Assembly: GCA_045540695.1 (NCBI GenBank)
Contig: JAZQHR010000013.1
Coordinates: forward strand, 1-12,904
Source: JAZQHR01 sp045540695
GTDB taxonomy: Bacteria > Bacillota > Clostridia > UMGS1810
Direction: 5' to 3'
Length of the DNA stretch: 12,904 nt
Below, one piece after another: positions 1-7,013 of the stretch (positions are counted from its first letter, which is position 1; each line of letters starts with the position of its first letter). The notes beneath the pieces are model-generated. The model searched no databases. It was not told the DNA's origin and saw only the letters and a program-made list of their open reading frames with translations. Both the position numbers and the translations under genes were made by a program.

Positions 1-81
1 TCCACGCCAGAGTATCTCAAGAACACTGTACCCCAGTGCACCAATTGAATATATTAGAGCATAATTCCTTGCTTTTTTCAT
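1..81 (-). CDS. Partial N-terminus of a CmpB-like putative ABC transporter permease
   Basis: The leftward reading frame opens at an ATG (complement of 79-81) and runs off the window after 27 codons without a stop. The visible peptide starts MKKARNYALIYSIGALGY and continues with S-V-L-E-I-L-W-R-G. A basic start, a hydrophobic segment and the G-x-L-G-Y-x-x-x-E-I-L-W-R-G pattern match my memory of the small multi-pass proteins called putative ABC transporter permease (CmpB type, PF06541). A purine-rich GGCGGGA stands 5-11 bases before the ATG and could be the ribosome site. The gene is divergent from rplM. Only the first membrane helix is visible, so the family call is tentative and the true transport role is unknown. 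Confidence 0.55.
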   Translation of the reverse strand, partial: MKKARNYALIYSIGALGYSVLEILWRG

Positions 82-235
82 ATATTTCCCGCCTTTTTTG
101 ATGTTAGTATGCGGTTTTTAGGTGAATTTATTCTCAAAAAATGAAATTGACACACGAGAAAAACAAAGAAAAAAAGAGAAAACAGGAGAAAATCGAAGAA
201 CGTAAAAAGCAAATTAATTTTTTTTAAAAAACCTA

Positions 236-264
236 TTGACAATGTTTTGGATTTATATTACAAT
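236..264 (+). promoter_or_regulatory. Sigma-A promoter of rplM-rpsI
   Basis: A perfect -35 box TTGACA (236-241) and a -10 box TACAAT (259-264) are 17 bases apart. A long A-rich tract (about 133-230) lies directly upstream and could act as an UP element. Transcription should start near 271, leaving a leader of about 90 bases before the rplM start codon. This fits strong expression of ribosomal protein genes. Confidence 0.88.
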
Positions 265-270
265 ACTAAA

Positions 271-346
271 TGCTGTGAAATTGCTTTTTTCCCACTTAAA
301 GCAAATTATGGCAAAAAAATTGTTTATAATAAATAGAAATATATAT
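271..346 (+). promoter_or_regulatory. rplM leader RNA, possible L13 autoregulatory element
   Basis: The untranslated leader between the promoter and the rplM ribosome site contains a 7-bp hairpin, TTGCTTT (281-287) with AAAGCAA (298-304), around a 10-base loop. Many Firmicutes have an L13-binding leader in front of rplM that represses its own operon, so such an element is expected here. I cannot confirm a match to the known consensus by eye. The hairpin is seen; the regulatory role is inferred. Confidence 0.3.
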
Positions 347-359
347 GGAGGAATTTTCA

Positions 360-797
360 ATGAGTACTTATATGATGAAAAGTGCTGAAGTTGACAGAAA
401 ATGGTACATTATCGATGCTGCTGATAAGCCGCTAGGTAGAGTTGCCAGCGCTGCTGCTTCTATTCTAAGAGGTAAAATAAAACCTACTTTCACACCTCAC
501 GTTGACTGCGGTGATTTCGTTATCATCATCAACGCTGACAAGGCAGTTTTAACAGGTAAAAAACTAGACCAGAAATACTACAGATATCACACAGGCTACA
601 TCGGTGGTCTAAAGGAAATCAAGTACAAACACCTTATGGCTGATAAGCCTGAAAAAGCTATGATGCTTGCAGTTAAGGGTATGCTTCCACACAACACTAT
701 CGGAAGAAACGCTCTTACAAGACTAAGAGTATATCAGGGCAGCGAGCACAACCATGCTGCACAGAAGCCTGAAATGTACACAGGTGAAATCAGATAA
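360..797 (+). CDS. rplM: Large ribosomal subunit protein uL13
   Basis: Early-assembling protein of the 50S ribosomal subunit that binds 23S rRNA. The 145-residue product has the family hallmarks: KWYIIDAADKPLGR near the start, GDFVIIINADK, the G-K-K-L-D-Q-K-x-Y-Y-R-Y-H-T-G-Y segment, and KGMLPHNTIGR followed by LRVYQGSEHNHAAQKP near the end. The length is normal for bacteria. The start is placed at ATG 360 because GGAGG (347-351) sits 8 bases ahead of it. An in-frame ATG at 345 overlaps that ribosome site and would add five unlikely residues. rpsI follows after 14 bases, the usual L13-S9 operon. Confidence 0.98.
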   Translation: MSTYMMKSAEVDRKWYIIDAADKPLGRVASAAASILRGKIKPTFTPHVDCGDFVIIINADKAVLTGKKLDQKYYRYHTGYIGGLKEIKYKHLMADKPEKAMMLAVKGMLPHNTIGRNALTRLRVYQGSEHNHAAQKPEMYTGEIR

Positions 798-811
798 GGA
801 GGAAATAAAAA

Positions 812-1204
812 ATGGCTAATGCACAATTTTACGGAACAGGCAGAAGAAAAAAATCTGTTGCAAGAGTTAGACTAGTTCCAGGTACTGGCGTTATCACTAT
901 CAACGACAGAAACATTGATGATTATTTTGGACTTGAAACTTTAAAAGTTATTATCAGACAGCCACTAGTAGCTACTGATACACTTGGTAAGTTTGACGTT
1001 ATATGTAAAGTAAACGGCGGTGGCTTCACAGGTCAGGCTGGCGCAATCCGTCACGGTATTGCAAGAGCACTACTTGAAGTTGAAGGCGAATTCAGACCAG
1101 CTCTTAAAGCTGAAGGTTACCTAACTCGTGACCCTCGTATGAAAGAGCGTAAGAAATACGGTCTTAAAGCTGCTCGTAGAGCTCCACAGTTCTCAAAGAG
1201 ATAA
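812..1204 (+). CDS. rpsI: Small ribosomal subunit protein uS9
   Basis: Component of the 30S head; in the family the C-terminal tail reaches the ribosomal P-site and contacts tRNA. The 130-residue product starts MANAQFYGTGRRKKSVARVR, carries GGGFTGQAGAIRHGIARAL in the middle and ends with the invariant SKR tail (PQFSKR). Length is typical. AAGGAGG (796-802) overlaps the rplM stop codon and lies 9 bases before the ATG, so the two genes are almost certainly translated from one mRNA. A strong terminator follows 16 bases after the stop codon. Confidence 0.98.
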   Translation: MANAQFYGTGRRKKSVARVRLVPGTGVITINDRNIDDYFGLETLKVIIRQPLVATDTLGKFDVICKVNGGGFTGQAGAIRHGIARALLEVEGEFRPALKAEGYLTRDPRMKERKKYGLKAARRAPQFSKR

Positions 1205-1220
1205 TTATTTTATCACATAC

Positions 1221-1255
1221 AAAACTCCCACAGGTTATCTTGTGGGAGTTTTTTT
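1221..1255 (+). terminator. Intrinsic terminator of rplM-rpsI
   Basis: A perfect stem AACTCCCACA (1223-1232) with TGTGGGAGTT (1241-1250), extendable by flanking A/T pairs, closes an 8-base loop and runs into seven T residues (1249-1255). It lies just after rpsI. Confidence 0.95.
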
Positions 1256-1398
1256 GCAAGTATAAATAGAAGATGTCTTAATAAACATTTGCCATGTATA
1301 AACATCTGATTTATAGGAGCAAATCACAAATTACCCGTATGTCTTGCGTAAATGACGAATACGTTAAGTAATTGATGCAATTTTGGTGCAAAGCTATG

Positions 1399-1437
1399 AA
1401 AAAGGCTGTCTTTAACAATTATCAAGACAGCCTTTTT
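1399..1437. terminator. Bidirectional terminator after the amidohydrolase gene
   Basis: A 14-bp perfect stem, AAAAAGGCTGTCTT (1399-1412) with its complement at 1424-1437, encloses an 11-base loop. Read leftward it follows the amidohydrolase stop codon (1440-1442) by two bases and ends in a run of T. Read rightward it also has a T run, so it can stop transcription from both directions between two convergent units. Confidence 0.9.
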
Positions 1438-1439
1438 AT

Positions 1440-2267
1440 TTATTTTACATCAAAAAATTTTTTAAAATTATCAGAAAGTATTGCTTTATTTTGTTCATCT
1501 GTAAGATTAAGGTTCATAAAGCGTTCAAGCTCATCAGTGTGTTTCCACATAGGGAAGTCGGTGCCAAAGAATAATTTTTCCGTGCCGAATTTTGATACTA
1601 GTTTCTTGCCTTCCTCTGCTGACATAAACGGAAGTGACGACGATGTATCATAGTATATATTTTCGTGACCCGCAAGATATTCTACCGAATCCTGCCACCT
1701 TCTGTATCCGCCAAAATGTGCGGCAAAAGCAATTTGTTTTGGGAAATCGTCAACAACCTTTCTAAGTCTTATAGGCGATGAAAAATCGTATCTGTTATCG
1801 CCTGTGTGGAAAAGCACAGGCAGTCTTCCTTCGGTTGTCTCGTATATCTTGTACGCTTTTTTATCATCAATATTAAATGTTTGAAAATCAGGGTGAAGTT
1901 TTATACCCTTCAGACCGTTATCTATACAAAACTGAACTTGCCCTTCTATATCCTCATAATCAGGATGAAGCGTGCCGAATCCAACAAACTCGGGATGCTT
2001 TTTGCACTCTTCTACTATAAAATGATTGATACTTTCCACTTGATGAGTGGTAGTGGCAGTAGAGCATACAAGGTAGTGAGTAACGCCTATTTTTCCTCCG
2101 CTTGCAAGTATTGCTTCGGAAACTCCATCACCCGAATACATTTCTATATCGTAAAATTTACCAATCGCAGACACGGCTTTTGTTGCAATTTTCTCAGGGA
2201 AAATATGTCCGTGTGCGTCGCAAATTTCATATCTGTTGATAAATTTCTTTAGCTTGTTGCTTGACAT
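1440..2267 (-). CDS. Metal-dependent amidohydrolase (Amidohydro_2, COG2159-like)
   Basis: Predicted cytoplasmic TIM-barrel hydrolase or decarboxylase of the amidohydrolase superfamily; the substrate cannot be told from sequence. In the 275-residue product the metal-binding H-x-H occurs at residues 19-21 (CDAHGHIFPEK). It is followed by GIKLHPDFQ (K123, H125), FHTGD (H154), AAHFGG (H184) and FFGTDFPMW, whose Asp (237) is the usual catalytic base. The start is set at ATG 2267 because AAAGGAAG (2276-2283) precedes it by 8 bases. An in-frame ATG at 2297 is only 8 bases from the -10 box, too close to be used. The gene is monocistronic, with its own promoter and terminator, and divergent from a CBM9-like gene. 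Confidence 0.88.
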   Translation of the reverse strand: MSSNKLKKFINRYEICDAHGHIFPEKIATKAVSAIGKFYDIEMYSGDGVSEAILASGGKIGVTHYLVCSTATTTHQVESINHFIVEECKKHPEFVGFGTLHPDYEDIEGQVQFCIDNGLKGIKLHPDFQTFNIDDKKAYKIYETTEGRLPVLFHTGDNRYDFSSPIRLRKVVDDFPKQIAFAAHFGGYRRWQDSVEYLAGHENIYYDTSSSLPFMSAEEGKKLVSKFGTEKLFFGTDFPMWKHTDELERFMNLNLTDEQNKAILSDNFKKFFDVK

Positions 2268-2305
2268 TTGTAAAACTTCCTTTTTATTAAAAATCATTAA
2301 AACAA

Positions 2306-2334
2306 ATTATACAACAATCTTGCTGTAAAATCAA
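2306..2334 (-). promoter_or_regulatory. Leftward promoter of the amidohydrolase gene
   Basis: On the minus strand, TTGATT (complement of 2329-2334) and a perfect TATAAT (complement of 2306-2311) are 17 bases apart. The start of transcription would be near 2299, which supports translation from ATG 2267 rather than ATG 2297. Confidence 0.8.
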
Positions 2335-2363
2335 GTTTATTTTGCTAATGTTAGGTATATTTA

Positions 2364-2392
2364 TTGACTTGCCTGAAGCGGTGTGATAAAAT
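2364..2392 (+). promoter_or_regulatory. Rightward promoter of the CBM9-like gene
   Basis: TTGACT (2364-2369) and TAAAAT (2387-2392) are 17 bases apart, with an extended -10 TG (2384-2385). It is back to back with the amidohydrolase promoter; the two -35 boxes are about 29 bases apart. Confidence 0.8.
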
Positions 2393-2425
2393 ATTTTAAA
2401 ATAAATATACACATGGAGGAATAAC

Positions 2426-3028
2426 ATGTATACTATTAAAAAAGCGCCTTATAAGATTACTGAAATAAGTGACAAGGCTTGGGATATAGCCGAAGTTGCG
2501 AAGATTGACACAATCAACTGGAAAAATGAATTCCCTTGGAAACCAAATACAAATGCCAAGCTTCTATACAGTGAATATGGACTACATATCCAGATGCAGA
2601 CAGATGAAAACCCACTTGTTGCGACATATACTAAGCAGAATGATGCCGTATGTCAGGACAGCTGTATGGAATGTTTCATAAGACCTAATGCAAATGATGA
2701 AAGATATATGAACTTTGAGTTCAACGCATTTGGTACTATGTACTATGGCCTTAGATACGACAGAAACAGAAGCACAAATCCCGATGTACCAAGAGATTTT
2801 TTTGATGTAAAGACTTATGTAGAAGATGGAAAATGGACTCTTCAGTGGACTATTCCGTTTGCGTACATTGAAGAAATTTACGGTGGTCACACAGACGTTA
2901 TGTACGGAAATATGTATAAATGCGGTAACCCTGTTCATTCGCATTATGTATCATATTATCCTATCGGAACAGAAAAACCTGATTTCCATTGTCCTGAATA
3001 TTTTGGTGAATTCAGACTTGAAAAATAA
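2426..3028 (+). CDS. Stand-alone carbohydrate-binding family 9-like protein
   Basis: A 200-residue protein resembling the CBM9/DOMON-like beta-sandwich that binds sugar chain ends in xylanases and related enzymes. Visible signs are an aromatic-rich N-terminal third (W19, W32, W38), the strand pattern DSCMECFIRP (78-87), NFEFNAFGTMYYG (96-108), KWTLQWTIPF (136-145) and the C-terminal FHCPEYFGEFRLE. There is no catalytic domain, no signal peptide and no membrane segment, so it is predicted to be cytoplasmic, which is odd for a sugar-binding module. GGAGGA (2415-2420) sets the start. It is transcribed alone. A direct carbohydrate ligand is inferred from family resemblance only. Confidence 0.75.
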   Translation: MYTIKKAPYKITEISDKAWDIAEVAKIDTINWKNEFPWKPNTNAKLLYSEYGLHIQMQTDENPLVATYTKQNDAVCQDSCMECFIRPNANDERYMNFEFNAFGTMYYGLRYDRNRSTNPDVPRDFFDVKTYVEDGKWTLQWTIPFAYIEEIYGGHTDVMYGNMYKCGNPVHSHYVSYYPIGTEKPDFHCPEYFGEFRLEK

Positions 3029-3038
3029 TTATTAAAAT

Positions 3039-3065
3039 AAAAAGGCTCCCTTGTGTAAAGGGAGC
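3039..3065 (-). terminator. Leftward terminator formed by the repeat's left hairpin
   Basis: Read leftward, the 8-bp stem AAGGGAGC/GCTCCCTT complement is followed by CC and five T residues (complement of 3039-3043). It is the first good terminator after tgt and probably ends the spoIID-like/queA/tgt mRNA. Confidence 0.7.
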
Positions 3066-3137
3066 TGGATTGCCATTGGCAAGACTGAGGGATTGTATTT
3101 ATTTAACAACAAACCTTTCGTCACACAACGCAAGCCA

Positions 3138-3165
3138 CCTTCCCTTATAAAGGGAAGGCTTTTTT
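3138..3165 (+). terminator. Rightward terminator formed by the repeat's right hairpin
   Basis: A 9-bp stem with a 3-base ATA loop is followed by C and six T residues. It would stop transcripts coming from the CBM9-like gene before they enter tgt in antisense. Confidence 0.75.
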
Positions 3166-4294
3166 ATATTCTCTTGGAATATGCTTTGATTTTTTCTTCC
3201 TTAAACTCTTTGTATCTTCCGTCTTCGATTGCAGTACGGATGTTTGCCATAAGGTTATTGTAAAAATACAAGTTATGAAGTACACAAAGGCGCATTGCAA
3301 GCATTTCTTTTGCTTTAAAAAGATGTCTGATATATGCTCTTGAATAGTTTCTGCACGCAGGGCAGTTACAGTTTTCGTCAATAGGACGCATATCGCGTTC
3401 GTATTTTGCATTCATAAGGTTCATATAACCATTTTCAGTAAATAGATTTGCATGGCGTGCGTTTCTGCTTGCTATAACGCAGTCAAAGAAATCAACACCG
3501 CGGTCAACTGCTTCAAGTATATTTATAGGTGTGCCTACGCCCATAAGGTAACGTGGCTTATCCTCCGGTGCAAACGGAAGAACTGCATCCAAAACGTGAT
3601 ACATTTCTTCGTGTGTTTCGCCAACTGCAAGTCCTCCTATTGCGTAGCCGTCAAGGTCAAGCTTTGCGATTTTCTTCATATTATCTATACGAAGGTCGTC
3701 GAAGGTAGCGCCCTGGTTTATACCGAAAAGCATCTGGTTTTTATTTATGGTATCATCGAGCGAATTTAATCTTTTCATTTCAGTCTTACAGCGTTCAAGC
3801 CAACGAACTGTCATTTCGCTTGATTTTTTTGCATATTCGTACTCGGCAGGAAGTGCCACGCACTCGTCAAACGCCATTGCGATAGTCGACGCAAGGTTTG
3901 ACTGAATCTGCATACTTTCCTCAGGTCCCATAAATATTTTTCTGCCGTCTATGTGCGATGAAAAATACACACCTTCTTCTTTAATCTTACGAAGCGATGC
4001 AAGCGAAAACACCTGAAAACCACCGCTATCGGTAAGGATAGGTCTGTCCCAGTTCATAAATTTATGAAGTCCGCCAAGGTCTTTTACCACCTTGTCACCA
4101 GGTCTTAGGTGAAGGTGATATGTGTTTGAAAGCTCCACCTGACAGCCGACTTCCTTTAAATCCATCGTCGACACTGCACCCTTGATAGCTGCAAGCGTAC
4201 CTACGTTCATAAAAACGGGCGTCTGCACTGTTCCGTGAACTGTGTGGAACTCACCGCGTCTGGCTAAATTGTCTTTGCATAATAGTTTAAACAT
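3164..4294 (-). CDS. tgt: tRNA-guanine transglycosylase
   Basis: Swaps guanine at position 34 of GUN-anticodon tRNAs for the queuosine precursor preQ1. The 376-residue product matches the family length. LTDSGGFQVF holds the acid/base Asp89, DECVALPAE has Asp143, and GLAVGE (221-226) is the bacterial preQ1-pocket loop. FFDCV carries the nucleophile Asp271. The C-terminal zinc site is Cys309, Cys311, Cys314 and His340. The segment after the nucleophile reads IASRNARHANLFT, a variant of the common PTRxARxG. AGAGG stands 10 bases before the ATG. queA lies upstream in the same direction, so the enzyme most likely uses preQ1; queuine use cannot be excluded from sequence. Confidence 0.96.
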   Translation of the reverse strand: MFKLLCKDNLARRGEFHTVHGTVQTPVFMNVGTLAAIKGAVSTMDLKEVGCQVELSNTYHLHLRPGDKVVKDLGGLHKFMNWDRPILTDSGGFQVFSLASLRKIKEEGVYFSSHIDGRKIFMGPEESMQIQSNLASTIAMAFDECVALPAEYEYAKKSSEMTVRWLERCKTEMKRLNSLDDTINKNQMLFGINQGATFDDLRIDNMKKIAKLDLDGYAIGGLAVGETHEEMYHVLDAVLPFAPEDKPRYLMGVGTPINILEAVDRGVDFFDCVIASRNARHANLFTENGYMNLMNAKYERDMRPIDENCNCPACRNYSRAYIRHLFKAKEMLAMRLCVLHNLYFYNNLMANIRTAIEDGRYKEFKEEKIKAYSKRI

Positions 4295-4377
4295 ATAGTA
4301 TATACCTCTGTGTGATATAATCGCATCTCATACGGTTTGTCGACAAGCGCCAAACCCTACACGAAAGATTTAAGATA

Positions 4378-5403
4378 TTATTTAATAAACATTGCGTCGC
4401 CAAAGCTAAAAAATCTGTATTTTTCATCCACTGCAACTTTATAAGCATTTCTAAGGTTTTCCATACCTCCAAGTGAGCTTACAAGCATTAAAAGTGTAGA
4501 CTCAGGCAGGTGAAAATTGGTTATAAGTGCGTCAACCGCTTTAAATTTATATGGCGGATAGATAAAAATATCTGTCCATCCCGTTGCACTTTTGAGTATG
4601 CCGTTATCGTCGGCAATAGTTTCAAGCACCCTTGTAGACGTGGTACCAACTGATATTATTTTACCGCCGTTTTCACGGGAATTATTTATAATTTCCGCAT
4701 TTTCCTCATCTAAATGATAATACTCCGAATGCATCTTGTGGTTTGTAACATCGTCAACCTTTACAGGACGGAATGTTCCAAGTCCCACGTGGAGTGTAAC
4801 ATAAGCAATATTTACACCTTTTTTCTTTATTTTTTCCAAAAGCTCAGGGGTAAAATGAAGTCCTGCCGTTGGGGCAGCTGCAGATCCGTTGTGCTTTGAA
4901 TACACCGTCTGATAACGTTCTTTATCGTTTAGCTTTTCGGTTATGTAAGGCGGAAGCGGCATTTCGCCAAGCTTATCGAGGACATTTTCAAATAGTCCGT
5001 CATAATAAAACTTTACAAGGCGGTTTCCGTCATTTATTGTTTCTAATATTTCTGCTTTTAATTCTCCATTTCCAAATACAAATCGTGCACCCGGCTTTGC
5101 CTTTTTACCAGGCTTTAGTATTACTTCCCATGTGTCGGTGCTTTTCTGTGTGAGAAGTAAAAATTCTATCTTTCCGCCTGTACCTTCCTTTGCTCCGTAA
5201 AGTCTTGCAGGAAGCACACGTGTATTGTTTAAAACAAGGCAATCGCCTTCATTTAAATATTCAAGTATATCTGTAAACACCTTGTGGTTTACTTCGCCTG
5301 TTTCTTTATCGACTACCATAAGGCGTGATGATGACCTGTCTGTAAGAGGTGTCTGTGCTATAAGCTCTTTTGGTAAATCATAATAAAAATCTTTTGTCTG
5401 CAT
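4378..5403 (-). CDS. queA: S-adenosylmethionine:tRNA ribosyltransferase-isomerase
   Basis: Transfers and rearranges the ribosyl part of S-adenosylmethionine onto preQ1-tRNA, giving epoxyqueuosine, the step after Tgt. The 341-residue protein shows FYYDLPKELIAQTPL at the start, CLVLNNTRVLPARLYG (55-70), the hallmark GSAAAPTAGLHFT (173-185), VTLHVGLGTFRPV (202-214), VGTTSTRVLE (252-261) and ITNFHLPESTLLMLVS (294-309). Length is normal. The ribosome site TAAGGAG (complement of 5414-5420) contains the stop codon of the upstream SpoIID-like gene, so translation of the two is probably coupled. tgt follows after 83 bases. No other queuosine gene is in the window. Confidence 0.97.
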   Translation of the reverse strand: MQTKDFYYDLPKELIAQTPLTDRSSSRLMVVDKETGEVNHKVFTDILEYLNEGDCLVLNNTRVLPARLYGAKEGTGGKIEFLLLTQKSTDTWEVILKPGKKAKPGARFVFGNGELKAEILETINDGNRLVKFYYDGLFENVLDKLGEMPLPPYITEKLNDKERYQTVYSKHNGSAAAPTAGLHFTPELLEKIKKKGVNIAYVTLHVGLGTFRPVKVDDVTNHKMHSEYYHLDEENAEIINNSRENGGKIISVGTTSTRVLETIADDNGILKSATGWTDIFIYPPYKFKAVDALITNFHLPESTLLMLVSSLGGMENLRNAYKVAVDEKYRFFSFGDAMFIK

Positions 5404-5417
5404 TAAATGTAATCTCC

Positions 5418-6722
5418 TTATTCAAGATATGTGCCCGGATAGTAGTGGGCAAGTATCTGGTCGTATGTATACCCCTCTCTTGCCATTCCGCGCGCACCAT
5501 TCTGGCTCATACCAATGCCATGACCATAGCCTCTTCCTTCAAACAAAAATTTGGTATTACCGTTTCCGCCTCTAAGTGTAAATAATCCGCCCGACCCGAT
5601 AACGCATACATTTGCAGGTAAAAGTCCCGATGTGCTCATAAGTCCTGACAAGCTCATGGTAAGCTTTGCATCAGAACCTCTCACGCAAACTGTAGCACTG
5701 CCGCCCGAAGAGGTAACAGTATATCTCTGACTGTGCACTCCACTTCCGAAGAACGACCTTGCCTGTGATTTTTTTATATAATGTTCTCCGTATGTACCGG
5801 TAATCTTTATTTCTAACACAAATCCTGCACTATCAGCCGAAGTAACCTCAACATTTAATACATCGCCGATATCCACACCCTTATCTGCGAGGATTTGCTT
5901 AATCTCGGCTGCAGTTTTTTCAACCTTCCACGTATAATGCCCCGAAGTGGCAGGGTCCTCAAACGGATCCTCTACACCGCATAGGTATGGTATACTGGCT
6001 GTCCACACATGCGACACGTCTGCGGTATGACCACCGCTTGTAGCGAAAAAGTATGTTTGTGCAGGTTTGCCGTCATACATAAGCACCTGACCGGCAACCG
6101 CATCAACAGCATTTCTCACGCCTTCACTTTCTGCCGCTACACCGCCGTACACCTGACTGGTAGTAGTGGTACATAGGTTAAAACCATAATCAGCAAATTT
6201 GTTATAATTTGTAATGGCAAAGTTTTTCGCACATACCGCCTGAGCTTTTAGTGCTTCTATATTCCACGAAGGGCTCATTTCCTTGCCGACAACGCCATAC
6301 AAATATTCCTCCATAGTTACTTTATTTATAACCGTCATATCGCTATTGTCCAAACGAAGTATCTGTATGCATCCGCGATATTCTTTCCCATTGGCGGTAA
6401 TATTACCATACAGTGGTTTTATAGTAAATGTACCCATAGACGGGTCAAACACTGTAAGGTCGCCTGCAACTATAGTATAGCCTTCGCCCTTTGACACGGT
6501 AATCAGCGGATTTTCTGTCTGAACAATGGATACAAATTCGCCATTTGCCTCATAGCCTATATCCAGACCTGCATCACTTCCTACATCCACGCTGTAAACC
6601 TGGGTATTTCCAAAATACAAACCAAGCTTTATAGTGTCATAATCAGCGGCATTTGCATATAATGCATAAGACAACAATGTCAAAATCATTACAATTAAGC
6701 TTATAATCACTTTCTTTTTCAT
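5418..6722 (-). CDS. Exported SpoIID/LytB-domain protein, putative peptidoglycan lytic transglycosylase
   Basis: A 434-residue exported protein. The N-terminus KKKVIISLIVMILTLLSYA followed by LYANA and then AD is a signal peptide or membrane anchor. The SpoIID domain begins near residue 130 with MEEYLYGVVGKEM, whose Glu148 corresponds to the catalytic acid of SpoIID lytic transglycosylases. Further marks are EALKAQAVCAKNFA, TSQVYGG, FFATSGGHTAD (225-235) and the C-terminal GRGYGHGIGMSQNGARGMA (397-415). SpoIID trims peptidoglycan during spore engulfment, but paralogs of this shape also occur outside that process, so I give no symbol. GAGG precedes the ATG. It is first in an operon with queA and tgt, an order I recall from other Clostridia. 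Confidence 0.88.
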   Translation of the reverse strand: MKKKVIISLIVMILTLLSYALYANAADYDTIKLGLYFGNTQVYSVDVGSDAGLDIGYEANGEFVSIVQTENPLITVSKGEGYTIVAGDLTVFDPSMGTFTIKPLYGNITANGKEYRGCIQILRLDNSDMTVINKVTMEEYLYGVVGKEMSPSWNIEALKAQAVCAKNFAITNYNKFADYGFNLCTTTTSQVYGGVAAESEGVRNAVDAVAGQVLMYDGKPAQTYFFATSGGHTADVSHVWTASIPYLCGVEDPFEDPATSGHYTWKVEKTAAEIKQILADKGVDIGDVLNVEVTSADSAGFVLEIKITGTYGEHYIKKSQARSFFGSGVHSQRYTVTSSGGSATVCVRGSDAKLTMSLSGLMSTSGLLPANVCVIGSGGLFTLRGGNGNTKFLFEGRGYGHGIGMSQNGARGMAREGYTYDQILAHYYPGTYLE

Positions 6723-6752
6723 AACAAAACCTCACTCAAATCAAAAAGGTAT

Positions 6753-6761
6753 ATTATATCA
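6753..6761 (-). promoter_or_regulatory. Extended -10 promoter of the spoIID-like/queA/tgt operon
   Basis: On the minus strand the sequence reads TGATATAAT, a perfect TATAAT with the extended TGn. No good -35 box is visible at 16-18 bases, which an extended -10 promoter can tolerate. It lies about 30 bases upstream of the start codon. Confidence 0.6.
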
Positions 6762-6922
6762 CGGCACTGCCGAAAATCATTACATAATCATCGGTAAAAT
6801 GTACACTTTAAAAAGGCACATATATAATTAGCATAGAGCACATTATGACTTTAGTCAAGATATTTCTGCATATTTTAACACAATTTTAATCAAAATCGAG
6901 CGTGATTTTGGATATTTTTATA

Positions 6923-6951
6923 TTGACTTATAGCACATAAAATGGTATTAT
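6923..6951 (+). promoter_or_regulatory. Promoter of asd-dapA-dapB
   Basis: TTGACT (6923-6928) and TATTAT (6946-6951) are 17 bases apart, with an extended TGG at 6943-6945. Transcription would begin near 6958. An ATG at 6942 in frame with asd overlaps this promoter and so cannot be the start codon for this transcript. Confidence 0.82.
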
Positions 6952-6985
6952 TTATATATAAATTTGTAGACATTTTAAACATGTC

Positions 6986-7013
6986 GGTCGGTGGATTTAC
7001 CGACTTTTTGTTT
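6986..7013 (+). terminator. Terminator-like hairpin in the asd leader (possible attenuator)
   Basis: GTCGGT (6987-6992) pairs with ACCGAC (6999-7004), extendable by G-T pairs at both ends to 8 bp with a GATT loop. It is followed by TTTTTGTTT (7005-7013). It lies between the promoter and the asd ribosome site, about 30 bases into the transcript. A second GTCGGT at 6983-6988 offers a shifted pairing. The leader is far too short for a lysine riboswitch. Confidence 0.5.

Larger units (their letters stand above)
3039..3166. repeat. Palindromic intergenic repeat (MITE-like) between convergent genes
   Basis: A 128-base non-coding element with mirrored ends: AAAAAGGCTCCCTT on the left and AAGGGAAGGCTTTTT on the right. 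It holds a left hairpin (GCTCCCTT 3045-3052 with AAGGGAGC 3058-3065), a small TTGCC-ATT-GGCAA hairpin (3070-3082), an imperfect central pairing of AGGGATTGT (3088-3096) with ACAAACCT (3109-3116), and a right hairpin (CCTTCCCTT 3138-3146 with AAGGGAAGG 3150-3158). I recall many similar intergenic copies in clostridial genomes, but only one copy is present here. The last bases overlap the tgt stop codon. Confidence 0.7.

Noticed and set aside
141..227. 28-codon frame rich in Lys and Glu starting at ATG 141
   Set aside because: No ribosome site, and the sequence is simply the A-rich tract upstream of the rplM promoter; the bias explains the open frame.
1256..1398. Weak imperfect dyads between the rpsI terminator and the next terminator (for example AGATGT 1271-1276 with ACATCT 1302-1307, and CGTAT 1336-1340 with ATACG 1359-1363)
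   Set aside because: Arms are short and interrupted, with no T run, promoter or gene; not distinguishable from chance in AT-rich DNA.
1806..2252. 148-codon rightward frame
   Set aside because: Lies antisense inside the amidohydrolase gene, which has clear metal-binding motifs; no ribosome site or family resemblance.
2268..2297. Upstream ATG 2297 for the amidohydrolase, adding 10 residues
   Set aside because: The codon is only 8 bases from the -10 box, at or before the transcription start, while ATG 2267 has a well-spaced ribosome site.
3051..3263. 70-codon rightward frame starting inside the palindromic repeat
   Set aside because: Crosses the repeat hairpins and runs antisense into tgt; no family resemblance.
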